64,000 nt of DNA from NCBI GenBank assembly GCA_018267385.1, contig JAFDYN010000022.1, forward strand, positions 1 to 64,000. Direction: 5' to 3'. The translations under genes and the position numbers were made by a program. This document shows positions 1 through 8,360 of this stretch, piece by piece (position 1 is the stretch's first letter; every line of letters starts with the position of its first letter). This DNA is from Bacteroidota bacterium (lineage in GTDB: Bacteria > Bacteroidota > Bacteroidia > Chitinophagales > LD1). Under the pieces are notes generated by a model, which worked only from the letters and a program-made list of their open reading frames with translations, was not told where the DNA came from and made no database searches.

Positions 1-1
1 T

Positions 2-961
2 AAAATAACATTACAAAAGTCTACTGATTTCGAAGGTACTTTCGAGTTCAAACCTCTCGAGCCGGGCTTTGGTGTGACAGTGGGCAACGCTCTCCGCCGT
101 GTACTGTTATCTTCTTTGGAAGGCTATGCTATCTCTGGTATCAAGGTATCAGGTGTGGACCATGAGTTCTCTACCATCAAGGGGGTGATCGAAGACGTGA
201 CTGAGATCGTACTGAACCTGAAGCAGGTGCGCCTCAAGAGGGTGATGGATGACGACAACAACAATGATAAGATATACATATCGCTGAAGGGTGTGGAGCA
301 GTTTAAGGCTGAGCACATCGAGAAGCACACTAACGTATATCAGGTGATGAATCCAGACCTCGTGATCTGCAATATGAATAGCAGCGTGCACGTAGAGATG
401 GAGCTCACTATCAGCAAGGGCCGCGGCTATGTACCGGCAGACGAGAACGCAGGTGGTGGCCAGCCAGGCTTCATCGCTATCGACTCTATCTTCACACCTA
501 TCAAGAATGTGAAGTATGCAGTAGAAAACTTCCGTGTAGACCAGCGTGTAGACTTCGAGAAACTGATCCTCGATGTGACTACCGATGGTACTATCAACCC
601 TGAGGAGGCAGTAAAGGAGGCATCACGCATCCTGATCCAGCACCTCATGCTGATCACTGACGAGCACATCACTTTCGACGCTCCTGCAGCGGTAGAAAAT
701 GAGATGGTAGATGAGCACATCCTCCACATGAGGAAGCTCCTCAAGACGCCTCTCGAGGATCTCGACCTGTCAGTGCGTGCATTCAACTGCCTCAAGGCGG
801 CTAAGATCAACTCTCTGGAGGAGCTGGTATCTTTCAATACAAACGACCTCCTGAAGTTCCGCAACTTTGGTAAGAAGTCTCTCGTAGAGATCGAAGCCCT
901 GCTGCATGAGAAAGGCCTGCACTTTGGCATGGAGCTCAGCAAATACAAGCTGGACGAGTGA
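2..961 (+). CDS. rpoA: RNA polymerase alpha subunit (5' end outside window)
   Basis: Alpha subunit of RNA polymerase, the assembly platform for beta/beta' and a promoter UP-element contact. The frame is open from base 2, so the first few residues lie before the window; 319 residues are visible against about 330 expected. The N-terminal assembly domain carries the conserved [13 protein letters not shown] segment. The C-terminal domain (last 75 residues) has the helix-hairpin-helix region around [14 protein letters not shown] and [16 protein letters not shown]. An internal GTG at 74 would remove conserved residues and is not the start. rplQ follows after 66 bases, the usual end of the alpha operon; rpsM-rpsK-rpsD are expected just upstream, outside the window. 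Confidence 0.97.
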   Translation, partial: KITLQKSTDFEGTFEFKPLEPGFGVTVGNALRRVLLSSLEGYAISGIKVSGVDHEFSTIKGVIEDVTEIVLNLKQVRLKRVMDDDNNNDKIYISLKGVEQFKAEHIEKHTNVYQVMNPDLVICNMNSSVHVEMELTISKGRGYVPADENAGGGQPGFIAIDSIFTPIKNVKYAVENFRVDQRVDFEKLILDVTTDGTINPEEAVKEASRILIQHLMLITDEHITFDAPAAVENEMVDEHILHMRKLLKTPLEDLDLSVRAFNCLKAAKINSLEELVSFNTNDLLKFRNFGKKSLVEIEALLHEKGLHFGMELSKYKLDE

Positions 962-966
962 TCCTT

Positions 967-1013
967 TTAGACAAAAGATATTAGACAATAGACATTAGAC
1001 AAAGAAAGACAAG
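967..1013. repeat. TTAGACA-type degenerate spacer repeat between rpoA and rplQ
   Basis: The intercistronic spacer is built from imperfect 7-8 base units of the form TTAGACA, ATAGACA and TTAGACAA. The same unit type recurs on the other strand directly after gyrB (26125-26156). No reading frame or stable hairpin explains it. It is probably a slippage-derived spacer. Confidence 0.5.
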
Positions 1014-1027
1014 AAAATCTATAAGAA

Positions 1028-1537
1028 ATGAGACACGGAGATAAAGTAAATAACCTCGGACGTACTACAGCTCACAGGCATGCCCTCATGAGGAACCTCG
1101 CCATAGCGCTGTTCACTCACAAGAGGATCTTCACTACACTGGCCAAGGCTAAGGCTCTCCGCGGTTTCGCAGAGCAGCTGATCACCAAGAGCAAGACTGA
1201 CTCTACACACAGCCGCCGTACTGTATTCAGCTATCTGAATGACAAGGATGCCGTGAAGGAGCTTTTCGGTGTGATCGCTGCCAAGGTAGGTGAGCGTCCG
1301 GGTGGCTACACACGCGTGATCAAGACCGGTTTCCGTGCAGGTGATGCTGCCGAAATGGCCATGATCGAGCTGGTAGATTTCAACGAGATCTATACTCAGA
1401 ATAAGAACGCTGCGAAGTCTGCAGAGCCTAAGAAGAAGACCCGCCGTAGCGGTGGCGCTACCAAGGCTGCCGGTACAGCTAAGAAGGCTCCTGCCAAGAA
1501 AGCTGCCGCTGCTGAAGAAACAGCTACAGAAGAATAA
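1028..1537 (+). CDS. rplQ: 50S ribosomal protein L17
   Basis: Large-subunit protein L17, 169 aa. The N-terminal [20 protein letters not shown] segment and the following helix are diagnostic. The core ends near residue 125; the last 35-45 residues form a Lys/Ala-rich basic tail, a common extension in Bacteroidota that likely contacts rRNA. It follows rpoA in the canonical order and is closed by a strong terminator, so it ends the alpha operon. Confidence 0.97.
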   Translation: MRHGDKVNNLGRTTAHRHALMRNLAIALFTHKRIFTTLAKAKALRGFAEQLITKSKTDSTHSRRTVFSYLNDKDAVKELFGVIAAKVGERPGGYTRVIKTGFRAGDAAEMAMIELVDFNEIYTQNKNAAKSAEPKKKTRRSGGATKAAGTAKKAPAKKAAAAEETATEE

Positions 1538-1564
1538 TTATAATCTTCCAGGTGTCGATATTAC

Positions 1565-1591
1565 AAAGCCCTCCAATGGAGGGCTTTTTTT
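1565..1591 (+). terminator. Rho-independent terminator after rplQ
   Basis: Perfect 10-bp stem AAAGCCCTCC / GGAGGGCTTT with an AAT loop, followed by a T-run. It closes the rpoA-rplQ transcript. Confidence 0.9.
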
Positions 1592-1699
1592 ATGATACGG
1601 CTCAGCGCGAGCCGTGACTTGTATCTATACTGTGATAGAGAATATCTATTTATCCCATTATAGTTATTGCGTAAATTCGCATCTGTAAAAATCAGAACA

Positions 1700-2020
1700 A
1701 TGGCAGTAAACACCCTCACAGACGCAGACTTTCAGAATAATATACAGCAACATGACAAGGTCATAGTAAAATACTATGCAGATTGGTGCGGCTCGTGCAA
1801 GCTTTTTGCACCTAAATTTAAAAGGTTGTCCGGAGATGAGCGCTTCGCAGGTGTCGAGTTTGTAGAAGTAAATGCCGAAGAAAATCCCGAAGCACGCAAA
1901 GCCGCTAATGTAGACAACCTGCCGTTTATAGCTACCTTCAGAAATGGCCAGCTGATAAAGGGTGAAGCTACCTCGAAGGAGGATTTCGTTGTAGGCATGC
2001 TTAGCGAACTTGCTTCTTAA
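1700..2020 (+). CDS. Thioredoxin-fold protein (WCGSC)
   Basis: Single-domain thioredoxin-like protein of 106 aa. The active site is WCGSC (Cys30, Cys33) instead of the classical WCGPC, with the cis-proline loop at LPFI (Pro75). No signal peptide, so a cytoplasmic dithiol/disulfide role is expected. The ATG at 1700 was chosen because the fold begins there; a TTG at 1667 would only add a non-conserved tail. A TAAATTCG box (1672-1679) may be its -7 element. The next small gene starts 33 bases downstream and is probably cotranscribed. The Ser in place of Pro would be expected to raise the redox potential (inference). Confidence 0.88.
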   Translation: MAVNTLTDADFQNNIQQHDKVIVKYYADWCGSCKLFAPKFKRLSGDERFAGVEFVEVNAEENPEARKAANVDNLPFIATFRNGQLIKGEATSKEDFVVGMLSELAS

Positions 2021-2053
2021 TTCAGTTTTTCCTCTCACTCAAAAACCAATCAA

Positions 2054-2296
2054 ATGCAGATCCCTGTGATCAAACAACTGGCCGAAACGCACACGATAGA
2101 TGTACTCCGCGCTGCCGAAGACGCTATCATCAATGAGCAAAAGCCCGCTATAGAGATACAAGGCAAGGATGAAGGTGAGCAGCTCACCCATGTACTCGCT
2201 GCCATAGAGATATTGAATGATATGGAGAAGGGCAGCATCGATTTTCGCACCGCTCTGCGCAACTACACTCAGCGCGTGCGCAACTCTATCAGCTAG
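2054..2296 (+). CDS. Small conserved-looking cytoplasmic protein
   Basis: 80-aa acidic, helix-rich protein with no signal peptide or membrane segment; no function recognised. It starts with MQIPVIKQL and has a central acidic stretch (EIQGKDEGEQLTH). It lies 33 bases downstream of the thioredoxin-like gene on the same strand, so the two are probably one transcript and may act in the same redox step (inference from position only). It ends two bases before the convergent gene at 2299-2892, with no visible terminator between. Confidence 0.7.
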   Translation: MQIPVIKQLAETHTIDVLRAAEDAIINEQKPAIEIQGKDEGEQLTHVLAAIEILNDMEKGSIDFRTALRNYTQRVRNSIS

Positions 2297-2298
2297 GA

Positions 2299-2892
2299 TT
2301 AGGGTTTAAAGTTGGGGTCTGCAGCGCTGCGGTTTTTCTTGATGTTATTATAGATAGCGCTGATAGGATTGTAAAATTTCGTCTTCTCTTTGTGGCTGTA
2401 TTTGGGGGCGTCTATCCCGGCTATCGTTACCGGTTTACCCATACCAGTTCCCTTTATAAATTGATCTGCAAATTCTTCCCTGTTGTGAAAAGGATAGATA
2501 GTCACCTGCTTCAGGGAGTAAATATCTTCTACCAATTGAATGGTGAAGGTGTATTTATCTTTATCAGATATAGCATTAGCCGGGATGGTCTTTGGGATAT
2601 ATCCCAGCGCGGAGAACCGTAGCGTATCAGTAGGATAGATATACATCGTAAACTTGCCATCCTGGTCTGCAGTCACCCCCTTCTTTTGGTTGGTGATCCA
2701 GACATTGGCAAATGGCACACTACCACTTGTCTTCAGATCGGCCACCTGGCCTTTGATCATGTATTTACCCTCGGTAAATTCAAAGTTGAGCTGGGCCCTT
2801 ACGACACCGCATACTAGTATCATAGTTGCGACTATCGCGAGCCGGCTCAGACTGCTGATAGGTGGCTGTATAGAGGGCTTACTGATTTTCAC
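2299..2892 (-). CDS. Secreted protein with carboxypeptidase-regulatory-like domain
   Basis: 197-aa exported protein. An N-terminal hydrophobic segment (about residues 18-32) ends in VRAQ, a likely signal peptidase I site. Residues about 45-125 form a carboxypeptidase D regulatory-like (CNA-B/transthyretin-like) beta-sandwich: MIKGQVADL, VPFANVWI, GVTADQDGKFTM and DTLRFSALGY are the usual landmarks. In Bacteroidota this domain heads TonB-dependent receptors and DUF5686-type proteins; here it is stand-alone with a basic Asn/Lys-rich C-terminal tail. Probably periplasmic or outer-membrane associated; exact role unknown. Confidence 0.85.
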   Translation of the reverse strand: MKISKPSIQPPISSLSRLAIVATMILVCGVVRAQLNFEFTEGKYMIKGQVADLKTSGSVPFANVWITNQKKGVTADQDGKFTMYIYPTDTLRFSALGYIPKTIPANAISDKDKYTFTIQLVEDIYSLKQVTIYPFHNREEFADQFIKGTGMGKPVTIAGIDAPKYSHKEKTKFYNPISAIYNNIKKNRSAADPNFKP

Positions 2893-2951
2893 TGTATCAA
2901 ATGTAGCAAAAACGGCTACACTCCCTGTCTGGTATGCCGGCCTTAAAGATA

Positions 2952-2982
2952 TTTGTGAGCTTGGCTAAAGCTTCTATATTCA
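2952..2982 (+). promoter_or_regulatory. Putative promoter of the lipoprotein gene at 2987
   Basis: TTTG (2952-2955), 19-nt spacer, TATATTCA (2975-2982), close to the Bacteroidota -33/-7 consensus. The start codon is only 4 bases further. Confidence 0.5.
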
Positions 2983-2986
2983 TGGT

Positions 2987-3451
2987 ATGAAGAAGTTCTC
3001 CATTCTAATATTGAGCATCGCCTTGACCGCCGCGATGCTTTCATCCTGCGCTAAAACTAAGACAGACCCTTTCGATCCATTTGTAGGTGATTTCAAGGGT
3101 ACTTTGTCAGACTCAGATATCGTGACGCATCAGGTAGTGACGCGGAGCGGCTATCCGGTCAATATAAACAAGCTGACCTCTACCCGTATAGGCCTGGGAT
3201 CTGACAGCGCTGGTTTGACAGATTTTTACGCAGATGTCACCATCAGTGGAGCGGATATGTCAGGATCTATCCCCGGCCAGACTGCTGATACGATCACCGT
3301 ACAGGGGATAGCCGTTTCCAGCCTGGGCCTGCCCTCCGGTACCACACTGGCATATACCGGTGCTACCAATGAGTTGGTTTTCGGCTACAGGCTAGGCTAT
3401 ACTACTGCTACCGGTGGTCGCGTGCTCGTATTTCGCGGCACAAAGCAATAA
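2987..3451 (+). CDS. Predicted lipoprotein, unknown function
   Basis: 154-aa protein with a lipoprotein signal: basic start MKKF, hydrophobic core, lipobox LSSC with lipidation Cys21. The mature part is rich in Thr, Gly and Asp and looks all-beta, a small lipocalin-like or Ig-like domain; no family recognised. The segment FVGDFKGTLSDSD just after the tether resembles the start of small Bacteroidota lipoprotein barrels. Stands alone, with a putative promoter immediately upstream. Confidence 0.8.
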   Translation: MKKFSILILSIALTAAMLSSCAKTKTDPFDPFVGDFKGTLSDSDIVTHQVVTRSGYPVNINKLTSTRIGLGSDSAGLTDFYADVTISGADMSGSIPGQTADTITVQGIAVSSLGLPSGTTLAYTGATNELVFGYRLGYTTATGGRVLVFRGTKQ

Positions 3452-3579
3452 GCCATTCTGGGCAATAAATATTGATTTTAAGGGCTCTTTTTTGTTAAAA
3501 TGAACGATTTTGGTCAAAAAACGCTTTCATACCCCTTTTTTCTTACCTTCGTCATCCATTCTGTTTAAACCTTTAAAAT

Positions 3580-4059
3580 ATGGATTTAAAGCAAATACAA
3601 GAACTCGTAAAGCTGGTCAATAAGTCCGGCATCAGCGAGCTGCAAGTGAAGGAAGGTGACTTTGAGGTCACGATCAAAACCGGCGGCGTGATCCAGCCGG
3701 TACAATATGCTCCGGCGTACGCTCAGCAGGCACCTCAGGTAGCTCAGCAGCCGGCCACGGAAGCCAGGAGCGAGGCACCTGCTCAATCAGCCTCTACGAC
3801 TCCTAAAGCGGAATCAGGTACAGCATTCAAGTCTCCTATGATCGGCACATTCTACCGCAAGTCGGGCCCTGACAAAGATCCTTTCGTCAAGGTAGGAGAT
3901 ACGCTGAAGAAGGGTGACGTGCTTTGTATCATCGAGGCCATGAAGCTCTTCAATGAGATAGAATATGACGGAGATGGAGGTAAGGTCGTCAAAATACTGG
4001 TAGACGACGCCTCGCCGGTGGAGTATGACCAGCCGCTATTCCTGATAGAGAAGGCCTGA
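3580..4059 (+). CDS. accB: Biotin carboxyl carrier protein of acetyl-CoA carboxylase
   Basis: 159-aa carrier that shuttles carboxybiotin between biotin carboxylase and carboxyltransferase in fatty-acid synthesis. Order: N-terminal helical segment (1-35), flexible Ala/Pro/Gln-rich linker (about 40-80), C-terminal biotinyl domain (82-159). The biotinylated residue is Lys122 in EAMKLFNEIE, with Phe where the usual motif has Met. The thumb region and the SPMIGTFYR start of the domain are conserved. accC lies 92 bases downstream. A TACCTTCG box at 3544-3551 may be the -7 element. Confidence 0.96.
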   Translation: MDLKQIQELVKLVNKSGISELQVKEGDFEVTIKTGGVIQPVQYAPAYAQQAPQVAQQPATEARSEAPAQSASTTPKAESGTAFKSPMIGTFYRKSGPDKDPFVKVGDTLKKGDVLCIIEAMKLFNEIEYDGDGGKVVKILVDDASPVEYDQPLFLIEKA

Positions 4060-4116
4060 TGATGAGCCGCAATATTTTCCAATCTTTAAATAATCACCCG
4101 TAATTGGGTTGTTAAA

Positions 4117-4148
4117 GCCCTTTCTTTTGGAGAGGGTTGGGAGAGGTC
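4117..4148. repeat. Palindromic interspersed repeat in front of accC
   Basis: 32-base element with an imperfect inverted repeat (GCCCTTTC...GGAGAGGG) and a GGGAGAGG tail. It matches 62521-62552 at 30 of 32 positions and resembles 58384-58418. It ends 3 bases before the accC ATG, so its purine-rich tail forms the translation initiation region. Confidence 0.75.
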
Positions 4149-4151
4149 GTT

Positions 4152-5522
4152 ATGTTCAAGAAAATACTGATAGCCAATAGGGGTGAGATAGCCCTGCGTA
4201 TCATCCGTACCTGCAAGGAGATGGGCATCAAGACTGTAGCCGTATACTCCACTGCAGACCGCGATAGCCTGCACGTACGTTTTGCTGATGAGGCAGTATG
4301 CATAGGCCCGCCGCGCAGCCGTGACAGCTACCTGAATATGGTGCATCTCATCGCTGCCGTAGAGCTGACAGGTGCCGATGCCGTGCATCCCGGGTATGGC
4401 TTCCTGGCAGAGAATGCAGAGTTTGCAGATCTGTGTATGAAGTACGGAGTGAAGTTTATCGGCCCGACAGGCGCGCAGATCCGCGCTATGGGTGATAAGA
4501 TCACCGCCAAAGAAACCATGATCAAGGCGGGTGTACCGTGTATACCCGGGTCCGGCGGTCTGGTAGAGACGCTGGACGATGCCAAAAAACTAGGCAAGCA
4601 GATAGGCTATCCCGTGATCATCAAGGCTACTGCCGGCGGCGGTGGCAAGGGTATGCGGGTGGTACACTCTGAGTCTGAGATAGAGAAAGCATACACTACC
4701 GCCCGTGCTGAGGCAGGTGCGTCATTCAATAATGACGGCGTGTACATGGAGAAGTTTATAGTAGAGCCACACCACATAGAGATACAGGTAGCCGGCGACC
4801 AAAATGGCCGCGCATGCCACCTGAGTGAGCGGGACTGCTCCGTGCAGCGCCGCCACCAGAAGCTCGTAGAGGAGGCACCCTCGCCATTCATCACAGAAGC
4901 CGTGCGCCGGAAAATGGGTGAGGCTGCTGTACGTGCCTGCGAGGCGATCAAGTATGAAGGCGTAGGTACCATAGAGTTTCTGGTAGATGTGAACCAGAAC
5001 TTCTACTTCATGGAGATGAATACACGTATCCAGGTAGAGCATCCGGTCACTGAGGAGGTCATGGACTTTGACCTGATCAAGGAGCAGATCCTCCTGGCTG
5101 CCGGCACACCGATATCCGGCGAGATGTATTTCCCGGAGAAAATGCATGCCATCGAGTGCCGTGTGAATGCAGAGGACCCGCTGAATGGTTTTGCGCCATC
5201 TCCGGGACGGATTACTGCACTGCACACACCAAAGGGCTATGGCGTGCGTGTGGACACGCACATCTATGCAGGGTATACTATCCCGCCATACTATGATTCA
5301 CTTTTGGCCAAGGTCATCTGTCGTGCGAAATCGCGTGAGGAGTGCATCGTCAAAATGGAGCGCGCTATGAAGGAATTTATTATCGAAGGTGTGAAGACCA
5401 CGATCCCATTTCACATAGCGCTGATGAATAATCCGGAATTCCGTGCAGGCAAGTATGATACCGGTCTGCTGGAGCGCTTTGACTACGCCGCTGCTATCCG
5501 TGAGATGGATTTTGTGCCGTGA
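4152..5522 (+). CDS. accC: Biotin carboxylase subunit of acetyl-CoA carboxylase
   Basis: 456-aa ATP-grasp enzyme that carboxylates biotin on AccB using ATP and bicarbonate. Landmarks in order: [18 protein letters not shown] at the N-terminus, [10 protein letters not shown], the glycine-rich ATP loop [10 protein letters not shown] (about residue 160), [19 protein letters not shown], and the metal/bicarbonate region [14 protein letters not shown]. Length is normal. The ATG at 4152 is chosen over a TTG at 4137 because the conserved [13 protein letters not shown] begins there and the upstream bases belong to a repeat. The interval to accB is filled by that repeat. A secreted-protein gene overlaps or follows at once. 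Confidence 0.97.
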   Translation: MFKKILIANRGEIALRIIRTCKEMGIKTVAVYSTADRDSLHVRFADEAVCIGPPRSRDSYLNMVHLIAAVELTGADAVHPGYGFLAENAEFADLCMKYGVKFIGPTGAQIRAMGDKITAKETMIKAGVPCIPGSGGLVETLDDAKKLGKQIGYPVIIKATAGGGGKGMRVVHSESEIEKAYTTARAEAGASFNNDGVYMEKFIVEPHHIEIQVAGDQNGRACHLSERDCSVQRRHQKLVEEAPSPFITEAVRRKMGEAAVRACEAIKYEGVGTIEFLVDVNQNFYFMEMNTRIQVEHPVTEEVMDFDLIKEQILLAAGTPISGEMYFPEKMHAIECRVNAEDPLNGFAPSPGRITALHTPKGYGVRVDTHIYAGYTIPPYYDSLLAKVICRAKSREECIVKMERAMKEFIIEGVKTTIPFHIALMNNPEFRAGKYDTGLLERFDYAAAIREMDFVP

Positions 5523-5530
5523 GCCTTCGT

Positions 5531-6415
5531 ATGAGGTCCATCGCATTCCTAATTCTTATCTTCCTTTTTGCTAGCGGATCAAGCTATGGTCAGCAAAATT
5601 TATCCGATGTACTTGCAGCCTTTGACCAGATCGGTGCTGTGCCCCAAATCATCCGGCTAGCCAATAATGTCAAAACTCCATCCGGCGGTCATCTGCAGGG
5701 TATCCAGCCGCTAAATGATAGCCTCGTTGTGATCACAGCCAGCTCCGGTGACTACGCCTACTACCTGGTGGCTGATCAGCGCCGGGTACGGTCTATACAG
5801 AAGATAGCAGATTCACCCTTTCGTCATGCCGGAGGCTGCCAGATAGCAGGCCGTACTTTGCTGGTCGGTGTGGAGGATAATATCGCAAAAGACAGGTCAG
5901 ATATTTACAGTATCAGGCTGGATGATGCGGGCCGTGAGGCAGACAAAGCTATAGTGGCCAGCCGGCAAGGCATTTTCAAACGTTCTACCGCCGGAGCTAC
6001 GGGCTACGTAGAGTCGCGCGACAGCTGGCTCGCAGCCGTAGCAGACTGGGATTCGCGCAACATTGACTTTTATGCCTCAGTACAGGATAGTGTCGTACTG
6101 CTGGGCACAGCTATAGCTCCTGACTCACTGCACTGGTGCGCGTATCAATCTGTAAACCTGATCCTGGATAAGTCTGAGAAGCTCTACATGATCGGCCTGG
6201 GCCTGGATGGCACCCGCGACCGGGCAGATCTCTTTGAGGTGCAATTTGATCGCGGCAAAGCGGCTCTAAGGCTGGTCCGGACCCGCTATTTCAAATGCAA
6301 AGGGGCGAGCTTTCGCTATGGCGCTGGGATACATACCGCAGCAGACGGGCGACTAGAGATATATACCTGCGCCCGAAATCCGGCATCTGGTATCGCAGTC
6401 AACGTCTTTAAATAG
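5531..6415 (+). CDS. Secreted protein of unknown function
   Basis: 294-aa exported protein with a clear signal peptide (MRSIAFLILIFLFASGSSYG, cleavage before QQ). The mature part is beta-rich with repeated short strands and Asp turns, possibly a small beta-propeller-like fold; no family recognised. Cysteines occur in GGCQIAG, HWCAY, YFKCKG and YTCARN. A GTG at 5519 in the same frame would overlap the accC stop by 4 bases, but the ATG at 5531 gives a better signal peptide. Cotranscription with accC is likely from the spacing; a role in fatty-acid synthesis is not implied. Confidence 0.75.
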   Translation: MRSIAFLILIFLFASGSSYGQQNLSDVLAAFDQIGAVPQIIRLANNVKTPSGGHLQGIQPLNDSLVVITASSGDYAYYLVADQRRVRSIQKIADSPFRHAGGCQIAGRTLLVGVEDNIAKDRSDIYSIRLDDAGREADKAIVASRQGIFKRSTAGATGYVESRDSWLAAVADWDSRNIDFYASVQDSVVLLGTAIAPDSLHWCAYQSVNLILDKSEKLYMIGLGLDGTRDRADLFEVQFDRGKAALRLVRTRYFKCKGASFRYGAGIHTAADGRLEIYTCARNPASGIAVNVFK

Positions 6416-6433
6416 AATCCGTATCTTTATCCT

Positions 6434-6613
6434 ATGGAAAAGTTCCGCAAGCTCACCCCTCATGATCTCGCTTTTGGTATAGGCCGCAAGGCAACCAAGG
6501 AGGAACTGGAGGAATTATTCTCCAGGCCGCTGGGTAAACTGATGACAGGGGAAGAGCTTCTGCAGGAGTTGAAGGAGCGCAATGCCAGGAAAAATATAAA
6601 GAAGGCATCGTGA
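6434..6613 (+). CDS. Putative antitoxin of a ParE-like pair
   Basis: 59-aa highly charged protein running from ATG 6434 to TGA 6613. It is helix-rich, with the segment GRKATKEELEELFSRPLGK followed by a Lys/Arg-rich C-terminus. Its stop overlaps the start of the downstream toxin-like gene by 4 bases (GTGA), the coupling typical of type II toxin-antitoxin pairs. A TATCTTTA box (6422-6429) lies 4 bases before the ATG. The call rests on position, length and composition; no DNA-binding fold is evident, so it may act mainly by binding the toxin. Confidence 0.65.
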   Translation: MEKFRKLTPHDLAFGIGRKATKEELEELFSRPLGKLMTGEELLQELKERNARKNIKKAS

Positions 6614-6894
6614 CTGTACAGTACAGTGAGGAAGCAAGGGAAACGCTCTTTTCTATTTCAGACTTTATAGATGGACTCAATACTGAGGGATCTGGAGACA
6701 GATGGGTAACTAGATTTCACAGGTGGCTATCTGATTATGCGAAGTCTAATGTAGCATATGCTTTGTGCGCAAATGAAACTCTCGCGTCTTTAAACCTTAG
6801 TTGTATTACTTATAATGACTGGGTAATAGCGTTTAGTATTGACTCAACTTTCTTTATTGTCCATAAGATCCTACGCGGCAGCTATTTAATCTAA
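6610..6894 (+). CDS. RelE/ParE-superfamily toxin-like protein
   Basis: 94-aa protein starting at GTG 6610 inside the stop of the upstream small gene. The pattern fits ParE/RelE toxins: YSEEARETLFSISDFIDGL (two helices), then strands ending in CITYNDWVIAFSID and VHKILRGSYLI, matching the family's C-terminal W-x-I-x-F ... I-x-x-G-S pattern. ParE proteins poison gyrase and RelE proteins cleave mRNA; the sequence alone does not decide which applies. Sits between the acc group and the rplE operon. Confidence 0.7.
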   Translation: MTVQYSEEARETLFSISDFIDGLNTEGSGDRWVTRFHRWLSDYAKSNVAYALCANETLASLNLSCITYNDWVIAFSIDSTFFIVHKILRGSYLI

Positions 6895-6939
6895 GTTTCA
6901 GGCTCCATTTCTCCCTTTTGTACTTTATTTCAAAAAACA

Positions 6940-6970
6940 TTTGGATAAATGTGGATAAAGGGTATCTTTG
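6940..6970 (+). promoter_or_regulatory. Promoter of the rplE-secY operon
   Basis: Near-ideal Bacteroidota promoter: TTTG (6940-6943), 19-nt spacer, TATCTTTG (6963-6970), followed by CAGTCC. The 21 bases 6963-6983 are repeated exactly, in inverted orientation, at the rpsC promoter (56724-56744). Predicted leader is about 45 nt. Confidence 0.85.
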
Positions 6971-6988
6971 CAGTCCATTTTTCAGACG

Positions 6989-7006
6989 GGACGGTTGGAA
7001 TCGTCC
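6989..7006 (+). other. Small hairpin in the rplE leader
   Basis: GGACG / CGTCC stem with an 8-base loop, inside the predicted 5' leader and ending 15 bases before the rplE ATG. In E. coli S8 represses spc mRNA near the L5 start; whether this short stem has such a role is unknown. Confidence 0.35.
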
Positions 7007-7021
7007 ACATAAACATAGAAA

Positions 7022-7594
7022 ATGAGTCAGACTAAGTATACGCCGCGCTTAAAGCAGCGCTATGCGGAGCAGGTAGCTCCCGCCCTCAAGAAGAAGTTTA
7101 ACTACACTTCTGACATGCAGATCCCTCGCCTCGAGAAAATATGCCTGAATCAAGGTGTAAACGGAGCGACATCTGACAAGAAACTCGTAGACATCGCGGT
7201 ACAGGAAATGACGACCATCGCTGGTCAGAAGGCCGTAGCTGCTAAGTCTAAGAAGGATATCTCCAACTTCAAACTCCGTAAGAATTTCCCGATAGCTGCT
7301 CGCGTCACTCTTCGTCAGGACAAGATGTATGAGTTTCTCGACCGTCTCGTGTCTATCTCCCTCCCACGTGTACGTGACTTCAAGGGCGTGAATGGCAAGG
7401 GTTTCGATGGCCGTGGCAATTTCAACATGGGTATCAAGGAGCAGATCATCTTCCCGGAGATCGATATCGACAAGGTAACTAAGCTGAACGGTATGGATAT
7501 CACATTCGTAACGTCTGCCAAGACTGACGAAGAGGCTTACGCACTCCTCGAAGCACTCGGTATGCCTTTCACTAAAAAACAAGCACAACAATAA
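7022..7594 (+). CDS. rplE: 50S ribosomal protein L5
   Basis: 190-aa L5, which binds 5S rRNA in the central protuberance. Conserved parts: [13 protein letters not shown], the [19 protein letters not shown] region, [29 protein letters not shown], and the C-terminal [20 protein letters not shown]. It heads this operon with its own promoter, whereas it normally follows rplX; rplX is on the other strand at 54065. Confidence 0.97.
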   Translation: MSQTKYTPRLKQRYAEQVAPALKKKFNYTSDMQIPRLEKICLNQGVNGATSDKKLVDIAVQEMTTIAGQKAVAAKSKKDISNFKLRKNFPIAARVTLRQDKMYEFLDRLVSISLPRVRDFKGVNGKGFDGRGNFNMGIKEQIIFPEIDIDKVTKLNGMDITFVTSAKTDEEAYALLEALGMPFTKKQAQQ

Positions 7595-7600
7595 TATACT

Positions 7601-7870
7601 ATGGCAAAGAAGTCAGTAGAAGCAAGACAAAGGAAGCGTGAGAAGCTTGTAGCTCAGTACGCTGAGAAGCGTCAGGCACTGAAAGACGCAGGAGAGTGGA
7701 CCGCCCTGGATAAGCTGCCTCGCAACTCATCAAAGGTACGCCTCCGCAACCGCTGCCAGCTCACAGGCCGTCCACGCGGATATGTGAGGATGTTTGGTAT
7801 CTCTCGTATCAAGTTCCGCGATCTGGCCAGCGAAGGCAAGATCCCTGGAGTGACCAAGGCAAGCTGGTAA
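7601..7870 (+). CDS. rpsN: 30S ribosomal protein S14 (zinc-free form)
   Basis: 89-aa S14 of the long type. The zinc-binding CxxC pair is absent: the region reads [12 protein letters not shown] with a single Cys, so this is the C-minus form. The C-terminus [24 protein letters not shown] is classic. It begins 6 bases after rplE. Confidence 0.96.
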   Translation: MAKKSVEARQRKREKLVAQYAEKRQALKDAGEWTALDKLPRNSSKVRLRNRCQLTGRPRGYVRMFGISRIKFRDLASEGKIPGVTKASW

Positions 7871-7905
7871 TTATATTAAAGAATAATATCAAAAGATAAA
7901 CCAAG

Positions 7906-8307
7906 ATGGTAATCGATCCAATATCAGATTTTCTGACACGCATCAGAAACGCTCAGTCTGCCAACCACAGGATGGTGGAGATCCCTGCGTCAAACACGAA
8001 GAAGAAGATCACTGAGATACTGTACAATAAGGGCTATATCCTGAAGTACAAGTTTGAAGAAACTGAGAATAAGCAAGGTGTGATCAAGATAGCGCTCAAG
8101 TATGATGCAGCTACCAAGACCCCTGTGATCAAGAACCTGAGCCGTATCTCTACCCCGGGCCTGCGCCAGTACCGTGGTAGCAAAGAGCTGCCTAGGATCC
8201 TAAGCGGCCTCGGTATCGCGATCGTATCTACCAGCAAGGGTATCATGACAGACAAAGAAGCTAAGGCTCAAAACCTGGGCGGCGAAGTACTCTGCAGCGT
8301 ATATTAA
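7906..8307 (+). CDS. rpsH: 30S ribosomal protein S8
   Basis: 133-aa S8, a central-domain 16S rRNA binder and, in many bacteria, the feedback regulator of the spc operon. DPISDFLTRIRNA at the N-terminus and STSKGIMTDKEAKAQNLGGEVLCSVY at the C-terminus are conserved. Confidence 0.97.
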   Translation: MVIDPISDFLTRIRNAQSANHRMVEIPASNTKKKITEILYNKGYILKYKFEETENKQGVIKIALKYDAATKTPVIKNLSRISTPGLRQYRGSKELPRILSGLGIAIVSTSKGIMTDKEAKAQNLGGEVLCSVY

Positions 8308-8360
8308 TTAGAATTTTGATTTGGCGCGCGAGCGCAGTAATAAAAGAAAAAGAAAAGATC

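Noticed and set aside
1667-1699. Longer thioredoxin start (TTG)
   Set aside because: Adds residues not part of the fold and overlaps the likely -7 box.
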